A DNA stretch of 42,000 nucleotides from Symbiodinium natans (lineage: Eukaryota > Sar > Dinophyceae > Suessiales > Symbiodiniaceae): the NCBI GenBank assembly GCA_905221605.1, contig CAJNDS010000613.1:484001-526000 (forward strand), in the 5' to 3' direction. The translations under genes were made by a program, and so were the position numbers. The notes under the pieces were generated by a model. That model saw only the letters and a program-made list of their open reading frames with translations, had not been told where the DNA came from and searched no databases. The first letter of the stretch is position 1; the number at the start of each line of letters is the position of its first letter. Shown here one piece after another: positions 1 to 9,165 of this stretch.

Positions 1-352
1 TCAGGATCTTGAGCTTTGCGATGCTCGAATGGGCCTTTTGGTCTCAAGGGGTGCGGTTAGGGCTCAAGGAATTACAGCTGGGGGTTTGATTACATGGCTT
101 CAAGTGTGGGGACTCTTGCTGCAGACCGGAAATTCTAACGTGGGTTCAGTCAGGGATGAGGAATGGCAGGATCAAAGAAACACGACGGAAGCAAGCGACT
201 TCTGAAAGCCACTACACCCCCTAAACTCCCTCAAGAAACCCCCAAAGCACCAAACCGCCTGAACACCCTTTCAAGCCCCTAGATAAAGCCCCCCCCCCCC
301 CCGAAGCCCCTAAAACCCCCCTAAGCCCCCAAAATGCCCTGAACCCCGAAGC
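1..352. other. Gene-free left edge
   Basis: I see no coding region here. The stretch is C-rich toward its right side, with a cytosine homopolymer near 289-302 and loose CCCTAAA-like words. A weak leader-like word near 31-49 is listed among the rejected items. Confidence 0.6.
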
Positions 353-407
353 CCTATAACCCTCAACCCTGAACCCTAAACCCTAGACCCTAACCCTGAA
401 CCCTAGC
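353..407 (-). repeat. Degenerate CCCTAAA telomere-type repeat
   Basis: Seven-base words related to CCCTAAA run for about 55 bases with several substitutions. The G-rich strand is the minus strand. About 80 bases to the right, a TTTAGGG array begins on the plus strand, so the two face outward around a GC-rich spacer at 408-486. Orientation and decay show it is interstitial rather than a live chromosome end. Confidence 0.75.
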
Positions 408-486
408 CCCGGCTGCGGTGCCATTGGATTGGCGCGGTGGCGCCCGGGGCTTAGGCGACGCAAGCAGCTGGGACCGCCCCTGCGGT

Positions 487-570
487 TAAGGGTTTAGGGT
501 TTAGGGTTTAGGGTTTAGGGTTTAGGGTTTAGGATTTGGGGTTTAGGGTTTAGGTTTAAGGTTTAGGGTT
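487..570 (+). repeat. Interstitial TTTAGGG array
   Basis: About twelve TTTAGGG units on the plus strand, the first six nearly perfect and the rest with single-base changes. This is the plant-type telomere repeat, also used by dinoflagellates. It is followed by unique sequence, so it is interstitial. Confidence 0.9.
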
Positions 571-1396
571 GCCCGCTGAGACCTAAGAAAAGATATTAGA
601 CTGGTATGGGTCCCATGGTCTTGGGTTGTAAAGTTTTGTGGATTTCGGCTTTAGGGTTATGATCCCATTTGTGGGATCTTTCGTCGTGAGACATGCGGGT
701 TTACAGACGTTGGGGGATTGGGGATTATCAGGCTTGTACAGGGCTTAGGCGTTTAGGTTCGTAGGGCTTGTTTTGGCTTATAGGGCTTAGACGGCTTGTA
801 GGGTTTAGCGGGTGTGGAAGGGCACGGCGGGGGAGTTGGAGTTGACGGGCCTGTTGGGTTTTCGAAGTAGCTGGGGCTCAATGTTTAACATCCCTAAACC
901 CTAAAACCCTGTGTCCCCTAAGCCCTAAACCCTAACACACATATCTGTCAAGCCCTCAAATCCTCAAGCCCTCTATTCTCCAAACCCTGAAACCCGAAAT
1001 CCGCTTCTCAGCCCTAAGCGGTATCCCACAAGCTGGGTCAGGGGGTCACGAGCTTGAACTCCCCAAAGGCAAGATCATTTCTCTCTACGAAGCCAGAACT
1101 TGATGATGACATTTTTACACTACCCATGCTGCACACTCTCTAAAGACACATGTCGACCCTGAAACCGTTCAGGGCTTCTTGAAGGCTCAAGGTATAGCAA
1201 CTCAACCCAAAAACCACGAGAGTCAGACCCCCCAGACTCACATGCACACAAAACCCGATCTTGAAAGCCTACACGGCCTACACCCCAAACGCTCTACCCA
1301 GAGCCCCAGGTACCCTAAGAGATTCTCAATACCTGCAAAGACAACCTTGGGCCCGAATGGGTCCTTTGCACGGTTTAGGGTTCGGGTTGACGGCTG
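571..1396. other. Gene-free stretch with scattered telomere-like words
   Basis: No open frame with convincing protein character. Short CCCTAAA words recur at about 893-935, and TTAGGG-like words are scattered at 640-800, suggesting an old eroded array. Confidence 0.55.
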
Positions 1397-1608
1397 AGGG
1401 TTTAGGGTTTAGGGTTTAGGGTTTAGGGCTTAGGGCTTAGGGTTTAGGGTTTAGGGTTTAGGGTTTCGGGTTCAAGGTTTAGGGTTTCGGGTTTAGGGTT
1501 TAGGGTTTAGGGTTTAGGGTTTAGGGTTTAGGGTTTAGGGTTTAGGGTTTAGGGTTTAGGGTTTAGGGTTTAGGGTTTAAGGTTTAGGGTTTAGGGTTTA
1601 GGGTTTAT
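1397..1608 (+). repeat. Interstitial TTTAGGG array
   Basis: About thirty TTTAGGG units on the plus strand with occasional variants (TTCGGG, TTAAGG). It is interrupted on both sides by unique sequence. The sequence at 1609-1750 separates it from the next array and carries no visible gene. Confidence 0.93.
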
Positions 1609-1750
1609 GGCCCAAAACACAGGCCTGCGAAGCAGTCGACGCGGGCTTTCCGAACTGCACGGGTTGGACCAGCGCCATGGGATCTACGTGTGTCCAGGAG
1701 GCACAAGAGAGACTGTGGGCCCGGGCTGCAGGGGAACCTTGGGTTGAAGG

Positions 1751-1988
1751 TAGGGTTTAGGGTTTAGGGTTTAGGGTTTAGGGTTTAGGGTTTAGGGTTT
1801 AGGGTTTAGGGTTTAGGGTTTAGGGGTTAGGGGTTAGGGGTTAGGGGTTTTGGGTTTAGGGTTTAGGGTTTAGGGTTTAGGGTTTAGGGTTTAGGGTTTA
1901 GGGTTTAGGGTTTAGGGTTTAGGGTTTAGGGTTTAGGGTTTAGGGTTTAGGGTTTAGGGTTTAGGGTTTAGGGTTTGGGGTTTAGGGT
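1751..1988 (+). repeat. Interstitial TTTAGGG array
   Basis: About thirty-three units on the plus strand, mostly perfect, with a short run of GGGGTTA variants near 1821-1850. All the large arrays in the window share the same strand. Confidence 0.93.
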
Positions 1989-2333
1989 CAAAAGCGAGCA
2001 AATGCAGCACGAGCCCTGATTGTGTGTGTCCTTGTCGTCGCCTTAGTGCAGGTCTCCATGTCAATGTCCAGGCGGGCTGCGGCCGACTTCTGTCGAATCT
2101 CTTGCCGACAGCTGTCAGGATCTTTCCGCTGTACAACTTCTTTTGTAAAGTTCCCCGCAGGAAACGCAGCTCGCCGGAAATGCTTCACAAGTTTCTGCGC
2201 TCAGCTTAAGGAGTCTTCCACGGAAGTCAACAAAAACGAGCAGTTGTTGCTCGCATCAACTTCGTGGGAAACAAATGAAAGGCAAAGTGCCTGGAATTTC
2301 TCAGATCCCTTGTTGGACCACACACGAAGATTC

Positions 2334-4124
2334 TTAAAGCGGCTCGAAGTCTCCTGTAAACTCAACCGCATCTCCATCCTTCACGCCTGCCTCAGCCAAG
2401 GTCAGACCCGGATGGTGGCCCTTGCGCCAAGCCTGCTCCCCAAAGCGGAAGACGTATCCGAAGTGGGACAGCGAACTGGTCATGAGGTTGCGGACCCCAG
2501 CTTGCTCCTCACCGAATCTCCAGACACCTTTGTCCAGTGTGGTCTTGTGGGTCGTGGTTTCACTCTTGTCCTTGCCAGTAAGGGTGACATGCAACTCCAC
2601 CACCGGAATCGGTTGGCCTCCTTCAATCGGTGGCTCAAAGTCGCCAAGGAAGTCAACAGAGTCACCATTCTTCACCCCAACATCAGCCAGAGTCAAGTCG
2701 GGATTTCGATTGCTTCTCCACTCACTCCCACCAAACCTGAACACATATCCATACTTCGATAACGGCCCCGTAGTCAACCTCCGCATGCCCATTTCTGCAC
2801 CAAAGGCCCAGACACACTTGTCAAGTGATGCCCGTCCTGTTTCGGTCCAGCTCCGGCTCTTGCCCAGAAAGCAAACAGTGACCTCTACTTCCGGGCTTGA
2901 TTGCGGGGGGGACGAAGGTTGATAGTCTGGCGTGAAAGTGACGGATTCGCCACTGCGGCGCACTCCCGCTTCGGCAAAGGTTAGGTTGGGATGCTGGCTG
3001 CTTCTCCAATACTGCCCGGCATGGCTGAAGACACAGCCATGGGAAACTGGACTGGACAGCATAGCCGTGCCCACTTCTTTCCCGAAATCCCAAACGCTCT
3101 TGTCAAGGCTTGCTCTGCAAATCTTTGTTACACTCTTGGTCACCGCATCAATGGTTAGCCTCAGCTCTATTGAGCTAGGGCAGGTTGGGGATAGTGCAGG
3201 AGCAAGGGGGGGTGGCGCAGGAATTGTGGGAGGTGATGATGGCGCGGTGGAAGGTGTAGGAGGGGCCGAGGGCTTCATAGCGGCCAGAGGAGTGAAGGCG
3301 TCAAAGTCGCCCGTGAATTGGACCCAATCACCTTCAGAAAGACAGGGTTCAGGGCCTGGGCTTACAGGGCTTATGAAGGCTTGGGGTGTAAGGTGTAAGG
3401 GCTTCGAGTTGGACTTAGACACACAGGCATGTTCCCAGCTGCAGTACACATGTGGTCATATGGGATTGCAGAGCATGGTGGAGTAGAGTCTACGGTGTTT
3501 TCTAATCCTTTGATGTAAAAGACCAATATGGTATCCTCAGTACTTGGGGGACGACTACGGAAAGTGGTGGGATACTGCCCCCGTTACCACGTAATGTCTC
3601 TGCCAGGTGGCCGGTTCTCGTTGCTCCTGTGTCTGCCAAGGTCAGGTTGGGATGTTGGTTGCTCTTCCACATGCCACCAGAACTTCTGAAGATGTATCCG
3701 AAATTGCTCTGGGGCGAGGTGGTCAACTTTAACCTGGGCGCGCAGACACCAACATGAATAAAGTCTGCCGCTGCGACTGAAGTCTGCAGCTGCGACTACT
3801 GTAGCGAACTGTGTATCATCTACAAGGAAGTTTAAAGCAACCAGAAGCACGCACACACACACACACACACACACTCACACATACGTCTGGAATGATCTGT
3901 ACACCACCCAGGTATATAAGTCCAGGGAGCATCCCAACTTGTTGCCCAAGAGCCCAAACACAGGTGTCCAACGATGCACGGCCGCCCACGGCTAAGCTCT
4001 GGCCCTTGTCCAGCAGAGTCACATTCAGACTGACCATCGATGAGGTGGCCATCGGTGGGGCAAGCGTCTGTTCGACTCGGATTCCGGGGCCAACTTCAAA
4101 ACTCTTGGGCCCGGAAAAGCGTTA
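2334..4124 (-). CDS. Protein with tandem ubiquitin-like (beta-grasp) repeats, multi-exon
   Basis: The long 3' exon (3449 down to a stop at 2334) carries three related modules of about 85 residues, at residues 94-176, 186-271 and 284-369. Each contains a SLDKxVWxFG-like segment, a GYVFRFGxxxWR segment, LTLAxxGV and a closing GDxVxFxGDF. The repeat pattern shows this strand is coding. The ending resembles the last strands of ubiquitin-like beta-grasp folds, which is an inference. A proline-rich linker (residues 59-90) precedes the first module. Upstream pieces complete another module: about 4120-3930 encodes its first half and about 3741-3630 its second half, with the tail GDWVQFTGDF at about 3347 at the head of the long exon. 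So there are at least three exons with introns of roughly 200-300 bases. Exact junctions and the true start are unresolved. Specific function is unknown. Confidence 0.7.
3850..3876. repeat. CA dinucleotide microsatellite in intron
   Basis: Perfect alternating CA run of about 26 bases. It lies between the two half-module exons of the ubiquitin-like repeat gene, which supports that interval being an intron. Confidence 0.9.
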
Positions 4125-4561
4125 GGATCGTTATCATTCATACCAAGAGCAGCAATAGTAGTCAGCCATGGTAAAAGCAATAAAAGGAAGTGGTATTATC
4201 TATGATGCTAGTGACTAGTGGTGTCGTAGCACGCACAACTTCTACAATTCAGACTAAACTTGCTGATCAACTTCTGGGGTTGCTCTGCGACACAGACACT
4301 CAGCGGCAGAGAGACACCACACAAACACGTAGACTGACACTCAGCGGCAAAAACCACGTTCACAAACCACCTGGCAGCATTCCGGCAGTTGCAAGCAACA
4401 AGTCATGAGATTCACTGCATCACCGGCTGTCCTTCAGGGTTAGGTGACATTCTGCCAAGACAGGTGCAGCAGTGGGCAAGTCAAAAAACTTGAATTTGAT
4501 CCCGGACTGCCACTGACGGTAAGCTGGGTCGAACAGTGCGAGGAAACTTCCGAGGAGGCTA
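4125..4561. other. Gene-free upstream region
   Basis: Sequence upstream of the ubiquitin-like repeat gene. No further module was recognised on either strand. The phrase CACTCAGCGGCA occurs twice (about 4297 and 4339). No promoter motif was identified. Confidence 0.4.
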
Positions 4562-4674
4562 TACCCAAAGAGCCCGATATCCCTTAATTAGGGAATATTG
4601 CTTACTTTATATAGGGATCCTGAATACGATTTAAGGAATATTCCTTAATTAAGGGGTATTGGGCTCTTTGGGTA
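4562..4674. mobile_element. MITE-like element with about 38-bp terminal inverted repeats
   Basis: The left end (from 4564, CCCAAAGAGCCC) and the right end (to 4672, its complement GGGCTCTTTGGG) form inverted repeats of about 38 bases with a handful of mismatches, so the 109-bp element can fold almost completely into a hairpin. TA flanks both ends (4562-4563 and 4673-4674), as expected for a TA target duplication of the Tc1/mariner type. It has no coding capacity. It is a non-autonomous element; family assignment is inference. Confidence 0.85.
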
Positions 4675-4817
4675 CATGTCCATGCGACAGTTGAGGACCT
4701 CACTGAAACAGCCAGCAGCAGGAAACAGCGGGAGCATGAGCCCAGCCTCCGGAGGTGAAGTGTTGCCGTGCTAGAAGCATGACCACAGATGGTGGCTGAA
4801 GGTGCCCGTTTGGGATT

Positions 4818-4896
4818 GGGTTTAGGGTCTAGGATTTAGGGTTTTAGGGTTTTAGGGTTTAGGGTTTAGGGTTTAAGGTTTAAGGTTTAGGGTTTA
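4818..4896 (+). repeat. TTTAGGG array, left half of a split array
   Basis: About ten TTTAGGG units with a few variants, ending abruptly at TA (4895-4896), where the next element begins. The array resumes at 5146. Confidence 0.9.
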
Positions 4897-5145
4897 ATGT
4901 TGACTTCACATTAATGATTTCCGCTACAATTATAAAATCCAGCTGCCGGAACACAATAATGTAACCCCCCACAATTATAAAATCCAGCCCGGAATATTTT
5001 AGTGGTACTACTACCTAATACTAAAACTAATAGTACGTCCTACCAGGATTTAGGCGAATATAATTGAGGAGGCCCTGGCCGGAGAGATTGATCAATCAAG
5101 GGGGGGGGGGGGGGGGGGGGGAGTTTATTAATGCGAAGTCAATAT
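4897..5145. mobile_element. TIR element inserted in a telomere-type array
   Basis: The 249-bp insert has ends matching as inverted repeats of about 22 bases (left begins ATGTTGACTTC, right ends GAAGTCAATAT) with about three mismatches. TA flanks both ends (4895-4896 and 5146-5147). Removing the insert plus one TA restores perfect GGGTTTAGGG register. Inside are a duplicated word ACAATTATAAAATCCAGC (about 4928 and 4972), a related inverted word near 5047-5065, and a guanine homopolymer of about 22 bases near 5100-5121. There is no open frame, so it is non-autonomous. Confidence 0.88.
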
Positions 5146-5228
5146 TAGGGTTTAGGGTTTAGGGTTTAGGGTTTAGGGTTTAGGGTTTAGGGTTTAGGGT
5201 TTAGGGTTTAGGGTTTAGGGTTTAGGGT
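5146..5228 (+). repeat. TTTAGGG array, right half of a split array
   Basis: About eleven perfect TTTAGGG units resuming in register after the inserted TIR element. Confidence 0.93.
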
Positions 5229-5266
5229 GCGGAGGTTGCACTTTGCAGGTTTGAAAGGGTAAAACA

Positions 5267-5284
5267 CCCATGCACGTTTTGGCT
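5267..5284 (+). other. Relict dinoflagellate spliced-leader sequence
   Basis: The 12 bases TTTTGGCTCAAG match the 3' part of the 22-nt dinoflagellate spliced leader exactly, and the preceding bases match partially (CC at the expected place). Chance occurrence of this 12-mer in the window is well under 1 percent. In dinoflagellates such genomic relicts mark mRNAs that were reverse transcribed and reinserted. It sits upstream of the frameshifted gene that follows. Confidence 0.6.
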
Positions 5285-5483
5285 CAAGGATGGCCACGTG
5301 CTGTCCGCGCAAAAAGCTTGTGTGCCTGGGGCTGCTCTCCCTCTCCTTCTGGTAAACCTTAATCTTCTTGTTGTGTGGTTCGGTTCGGGGAGTTCATTCA
5401 GGCAACCAAGGGTTGAGATCCTTCCTTTTTCCCCTTTCGGTTGCCCCCGTAAGTTATGAGCCCAAGCGGTTCCCTGCGGTAAG

Positions 5484-6540
5484 TTGTTTTCGTTCAGGGC
5501 TTGGTTTAAAGAAGCAATGTCTTCATCCAAGCAATGGCTCCAAACCCCTGCGAATGCCGCTGACAATGGTGGAGCTGAAATTGGTGCAACTGGTTTTCCT
5601 GCTCAAGAAGTGGTGCTAGAAGCAACGGTGCCTGGTGCTACGGAGAAACAGCTGGGAAGATCAATGGTTGCTGGAAGCCCCAATGAGGGTATGGGTCCCA
5701 ATGTGGACAGGATTGACAATGGTGAAGGTGAAGGACAAGCCTTTTCTGTGCCACCAAGGGCCGGAGAAAAGAGGCCCTGGGATGAAGCTGGTGGTATGGA
5801 CCATGTGTTAGAAGCGACCGTATTACGTTTGATGAAGAGGCATGGTTTTCAGGCGTCGTCTTCGTCTTCAAGTCAAAGAATGGCCAGTCAAGAAATTCAG
5901 ACTGAGCTGAGTGGCGAGGTGGTTTTGTTAGAAAAAAGCAAGAGCAAAATCACTGACGAACCAAGTGGTGGTGGTGGTGTTGACCTTATTTCTGCAATGG
6001 GTTCTGAAGACAAAGCGTCGAAGGGACTTTCGGAAGTTGCTGAGATGCATCCGGAAGAGATTCTGGAGCTGGAAGCCGTTATCCAGGAGGAGCATGAAGA
6101 AGAACAGAAGAACAGGCTCAACTGGAGCAGTTACAGCTGGCTTCGGACACTTTCCTGAAGGGAAGTGAGGCGCCTAAGATTGACGCCGTCTGGGAGATGC
6201 ATTTTTCGATGGGTCGGCCGTACTACTACGACATCGTCACTGGTTCGAGAACACTGCTGAAAAGGTGACAGCGGATGAGAAGGATACTGTTTCGGCAAAA
6301 GAAAAAGGGAAGAACAAGGTTTCTGTCCCAATGCCTGAACTGGGTTCTATGACGCCGAGGTCCTCATCTGAGTCTGTCAAGGCTTCTCAGGGTAGTGTAA
6401 ATAGTGCTGTAGAAAGGGAATTTTCCTCTATCGTTGGGGATAGCGGTCTAAGGGGCGGTGAAGCTCCTGGGACCTCGGGTTCTCCAGAGGAAGATGAAAT
6501 TTCTCCAGAACTGCCTTCAGCAATTCTAAAGAAGCGGTGC
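5484..6540 (+). pseudogene. Frameshifted gene with coiled-coil and WW-like segment
   Basis: The first frame runs to 6158 from an ATG at 5484, with another ATG at 5518; the true start is uncertain. It encodes acidic, Ser/Gly-rich sequence ending in a glutamate-rich coiled-coil-like stretch. Near 6115 the coherent reading moves to another frame (QLEQLQLASD, then WEMHFSMGRPYYYDIVTG) and near 6243 to a third (WFENTAEKV), which stays open to about 6540. The middle piece has the spacing of a WW domain: first W, then GRPYYY, then TG, with the second W supplied after the second shift. WW domains bind proline-rich peptides. Two shifts in 130 bases mean a broken gene. Its 3' side runs directly into AT-rich virus-like DNA. 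The leader relict upstream suggests retroposition; the family is not recognised. Confidence 0.5.
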
Positions 6541-6622
6541 AACACCTTTCAAGCTTTGTGTCTTGTATTACAATCTTCTCAATTTCCTCAATATCATTTA
6601 TTGTCTCTAAATACTTCTCCAT
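6541..6622 (-). pseudogene. Truncated start of an AT-rich virus-like gene
   Basis: On the minus strand an ATG at 6622 opens a short AT-rich reading frame beginning MEKYLETINDIEEIEKI. It runs into GC-rich host-type sequence at about 6540. The composition matches the adjacent ATPase fragment, and the two genes would be divergently oriented with a 36-base spacer. It probably marks the left junction of the inserted viral fragment. No family is recognisable from about 27 residues. Confidence 0.4.
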
Positions 6623-6658
6623 TATATTAAATGATATATAATTTTCTCTGCTTAAATA

Positions 6659-7425
6659 ATGGATATACCAATAGTCAAGCCTATCAATATACCGGAATAT
6701 GAATATAAACAGTCAAAATATGAAATGGTGCCAAAACTTCCTTTTCGTTCCATTATTGTTGCCTCATCGACAGGCGGTAAAAGTGTCCTTATTCAGAACC
6801 TTCTATTAAATGTGTATAGAGGTTCGTTTGAGCGTATTTATATCTTCTCTCCTTCAATCCATTCGGATCCAACTTTTTATGAAGTCAAGAAATATCAAAA
6901 AGAAGTAATGAAAGTAGATGATACCAAAGAAGACCTATATTTTGAAGGGTTCAATCCTTCTGACTTGCAAAAGATTTTAGACACTCAGAAAAAGGTAATT
7001 GAATACCAGAAGAAAAACAAAGATAAGAACCTCTTTCGTTTATGCGTTTGTATCGATGACCATAGTGATGATCCTAAATTTCCCGTTATTCCAATATGCG
7101 ACATGGTTTATTTACTAGGGGAAGGCGTCAAGCTGTGTCTTGTATTCTCTCCTTGCAAAAGTATTCCTCAACGGCTCCAATTTGTAGGCTAAATGCCAGT
7201 TCTTTGTATATTTTTAAACTTAAAAACATGACGGAAGTCAATGGTTTTTTAGATGAGAATAATGCCCTCGTGGATAAATCAACCTTATATGAAATGTATC
7301 AACAGGCTGTAAATGATGCTCCATATAGCTTCTTTTACATAAACTGTAACAGCCAGGACATTAATAAAACATTTTATATTAGATTTGAAAAAGCCTTTAT
7401 GATTGATGACGAAAAAGATATGTAA
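6659..7425 (+). pseudogene. A32-like DNA-packaging ATPase (FtsK/HerA type), frameshifted
   Basis: The frame from the ATG at 6659 has a Walker A loop (ASSTGGKS, residues about 36-43) and a Walker B-like strand ending in two aspartates (LCVCIDD). Near 7080 the reading shifts by one base, and the family-typical continuation (GLFTRGRR, then SLQKYSS, then RLN) is in another frame up to 7425. In large DNA viruses and Polinton-like viruses this protein pumps the genome into the capsid. The island at 6541-7567 is strikingly AT-rich against GC-rich surroundings, which supports transfer from a virus of protists. One frameshift makes this a dead or dying copy unless it is a sequencing error. Confidence 0.85.
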
Positions 7426-7459
7426 AGGTATAGTCCCTCATTAGATATTATAAGCAATC

Positions 7460-7567
7460 ATGCCGAGAAAACCAGTTACTCGCTCAGGTCGGGGTTTATC
7501 CAAAACACTTTTGGGCAAATCAGCTGAAAGGTCATTCCCAAAATTTCCCAAATCTTCAGGAATATGA
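7460..7567 (+). CDS. Short basic ORF at the right edge of the viral island
   Basis: A 35-residue frame begins MPRKPVTRSGRG and ends at TGA 7565-7567. It is rich in Lys, Arg and Ser, begins 35 bases after the ATPase, has the same strand and retains the AT-rich composition. It may be the N terminus of a longer viral gene cut off at the right junction, because typical host-like GC-rich sequence begins soon after. No family is recognised. Confidence 0.3.
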   Translation: MPRKPVTRSGRGLSKTLLGKSAERSFPKFPKSSGI

Positions 7568-7943
7568 GATCATGTCAGAATAAACATGCACCCAATAAAT
7601 GCAAACGCGTAGATTCTCCTTTCCAATCCGATCTCATGCGGGGGTTGTTCCAACAAGTTGAGGGCACAGCACCCGAACGCGGTAGAGGCTCCGCGGGTGC
7701 AGACACACCCGGGAGAGTGGGCAAAATTTCCTTCCACAATTGTTGCTCTGAGCATGAACGAAACATCAAGCAATCTCAAATGTGAAAGCAAACGTGGAGG
7801 AACTTTTGCCCACATTGAAAATACAAGCACATAACTGAAGCATAGCTTCCTCAATCCAGCGCAGAGCATTTAAAACAAGAGCAGCCGATTTTTCAGTCAG
7901 CTACAAAAGCGACATACAGCTGACTAAGCTCTGTCCAAAACTT
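7568..7943. other. No gene seen between viral island and Gag remnant
   Basis: Sequence returns to higher GC. Some frames are open for 70-100 codons but show no recognisable protein features. Confidence 0.4.
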
Positions 7944-9165
7944 TTATGTTTTTCCAAACTCGGCCGCAAGCGACCTAATTTTCCCAGAGAGAAAGCGAGG
8001 CGTGCCCTTCGGAGTGGGCGACCTTTGTCCTTTAGGGCCACCGGTGCCCTTTCCACTCTTCGACTCTCCTTTGCTGCCCTTGCCGCCTTTACCAGCATCA
8101 CGCTGTCAAGACCAACAATCCTTTGCCACATGACCATGCTTGCCGCAATGGTCGCAAAGCTTGCCGTCCATTCCACGGTTCGCTGCAGTCGGCACGTCGC
8201 ACATCCTCAGCTGTTCTTCAAAATACTTGAGACTCTTCGTGAGCTCACTCCAGCTGTTGGCGTTGCCGTGCAGCGCCACGTACTGTCTTGCTGGATGCAA
8301 AACGGCCTGTAGCAGGATGGAACAGCAATCTGCTTTGGAGAGCTTCAACTGGGGAAAGTTGCTCAACTTGATCTCCGCCTTGGCGATTTCGTCCTCCAAG
8401 TGTCTGATGATGTCCATGGGCTTCTTGAGTTCCGAACATTGCGCATGCAACTTCATGCAACCGTCTCTCACGTCGACGGCTTCCATTCGAGACACAATGG
8501 AGTAGTTCAGGTGCAAGGTGCAAACTGCCTCGTAGCCTGTAGCAGACATGCTCTGCCTTTTGCTACACCTTCAAAGCTACTCCAAACCCCACGCCAAGCT
8601 CTGCAAAAGCAGGTAAAACAACTTTGCCAACCAAGCTGCAGTGTCAGAAGGCAAAAGGTCCTGTCGGATCTTGTCCTTGACACGAAGGCAAATCTTGTTT
8701 ACATCGACTCGTCTTGCAAGGCCAACCAAAAACTTATCGTTTCCAAGAACAGGCCTTTCTCTACCCATCTCCTGGTGGGCTGCAACAGGTAGCTAGGTAC
8801 TTGTCGGCACGGTTGGAGATGCCGCCGCGGCTTCTGCCTTGGCTTTAGCTTTAGCAGCTGCAAGTTTGGCATTGTTCCTTCTGTTCTTCACTGTCCATGC
8901 AACAAATCATGGTAGCTACAAGCTGGTTCTGCTTCAACTGCTTTCCCTTCCCGGTACTGGTCCATCATGGCTTTCTACTGTCTCTGCTGTTGCTGCATCA
9001 CTTGTAGCATTTCAACCACAAAGTTCCACAGAACCACCAGAAGCAGTGGCTGTAAACGTGGAAATCGGAACTTCTAAAGCTTCAAAGGCAGCAAAAGGGT
9101 TTGGTTGCTGTTCCACCGGATTCTTACCGGTTCCAAAAATAGCAGCTTCTTCTTGGATGTGCTAG
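7944..9165 (-). pseudogene. Copia-type retrotransposon Gag, degenerate
   Basis: The clearest part (8549-8106) encodes 147 residues with helical Gag-like sequence and a zinc knuckle of the C-x2-C-x4-H-x4-C type (CDHCGKHGHVAKDC). An in-frame TGA follows at 8108-8106. Past it the same frame continues through a Gly/Lys-rich basic tail to TAA at about 7944, so the stop lies within the ancestral protein. Upstream, in other frames, come a segment NDKFLVGLARRVD (about 8745) and a Gln-rich stretch MLQVMQQQQRQ (about 9010), both typical of dinoflagellate copia Gag N termini. Several frameshifts and stops show decay. Gag forms the virus-like particle of LTR retrotransposons. No protease, integrase or RT was found next to it and no LTRs were identified. 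Confidence 0.75.

Noticed and set aside
31-49. Leader-like word CCTTTTGGTCTCAAGG
   Set aside because: It needs one deletion and one insertion and has no upstream CCGTAG, so it is too weak.
1988-2188. Minus-strand 66-codon frame downstream of the ubiquitin-like gene
   Set aside because: The composition is protein-like, but it has no motif and ends within telomere-adjacent sequence. It could be a 3' exon; I could not support it.
2022-2762. 246-codon plus-strand frame
   Set aside because: It lies opposite the repeated ubiquitin-like modules, whose internal repetition shows that the minus strand is coding.
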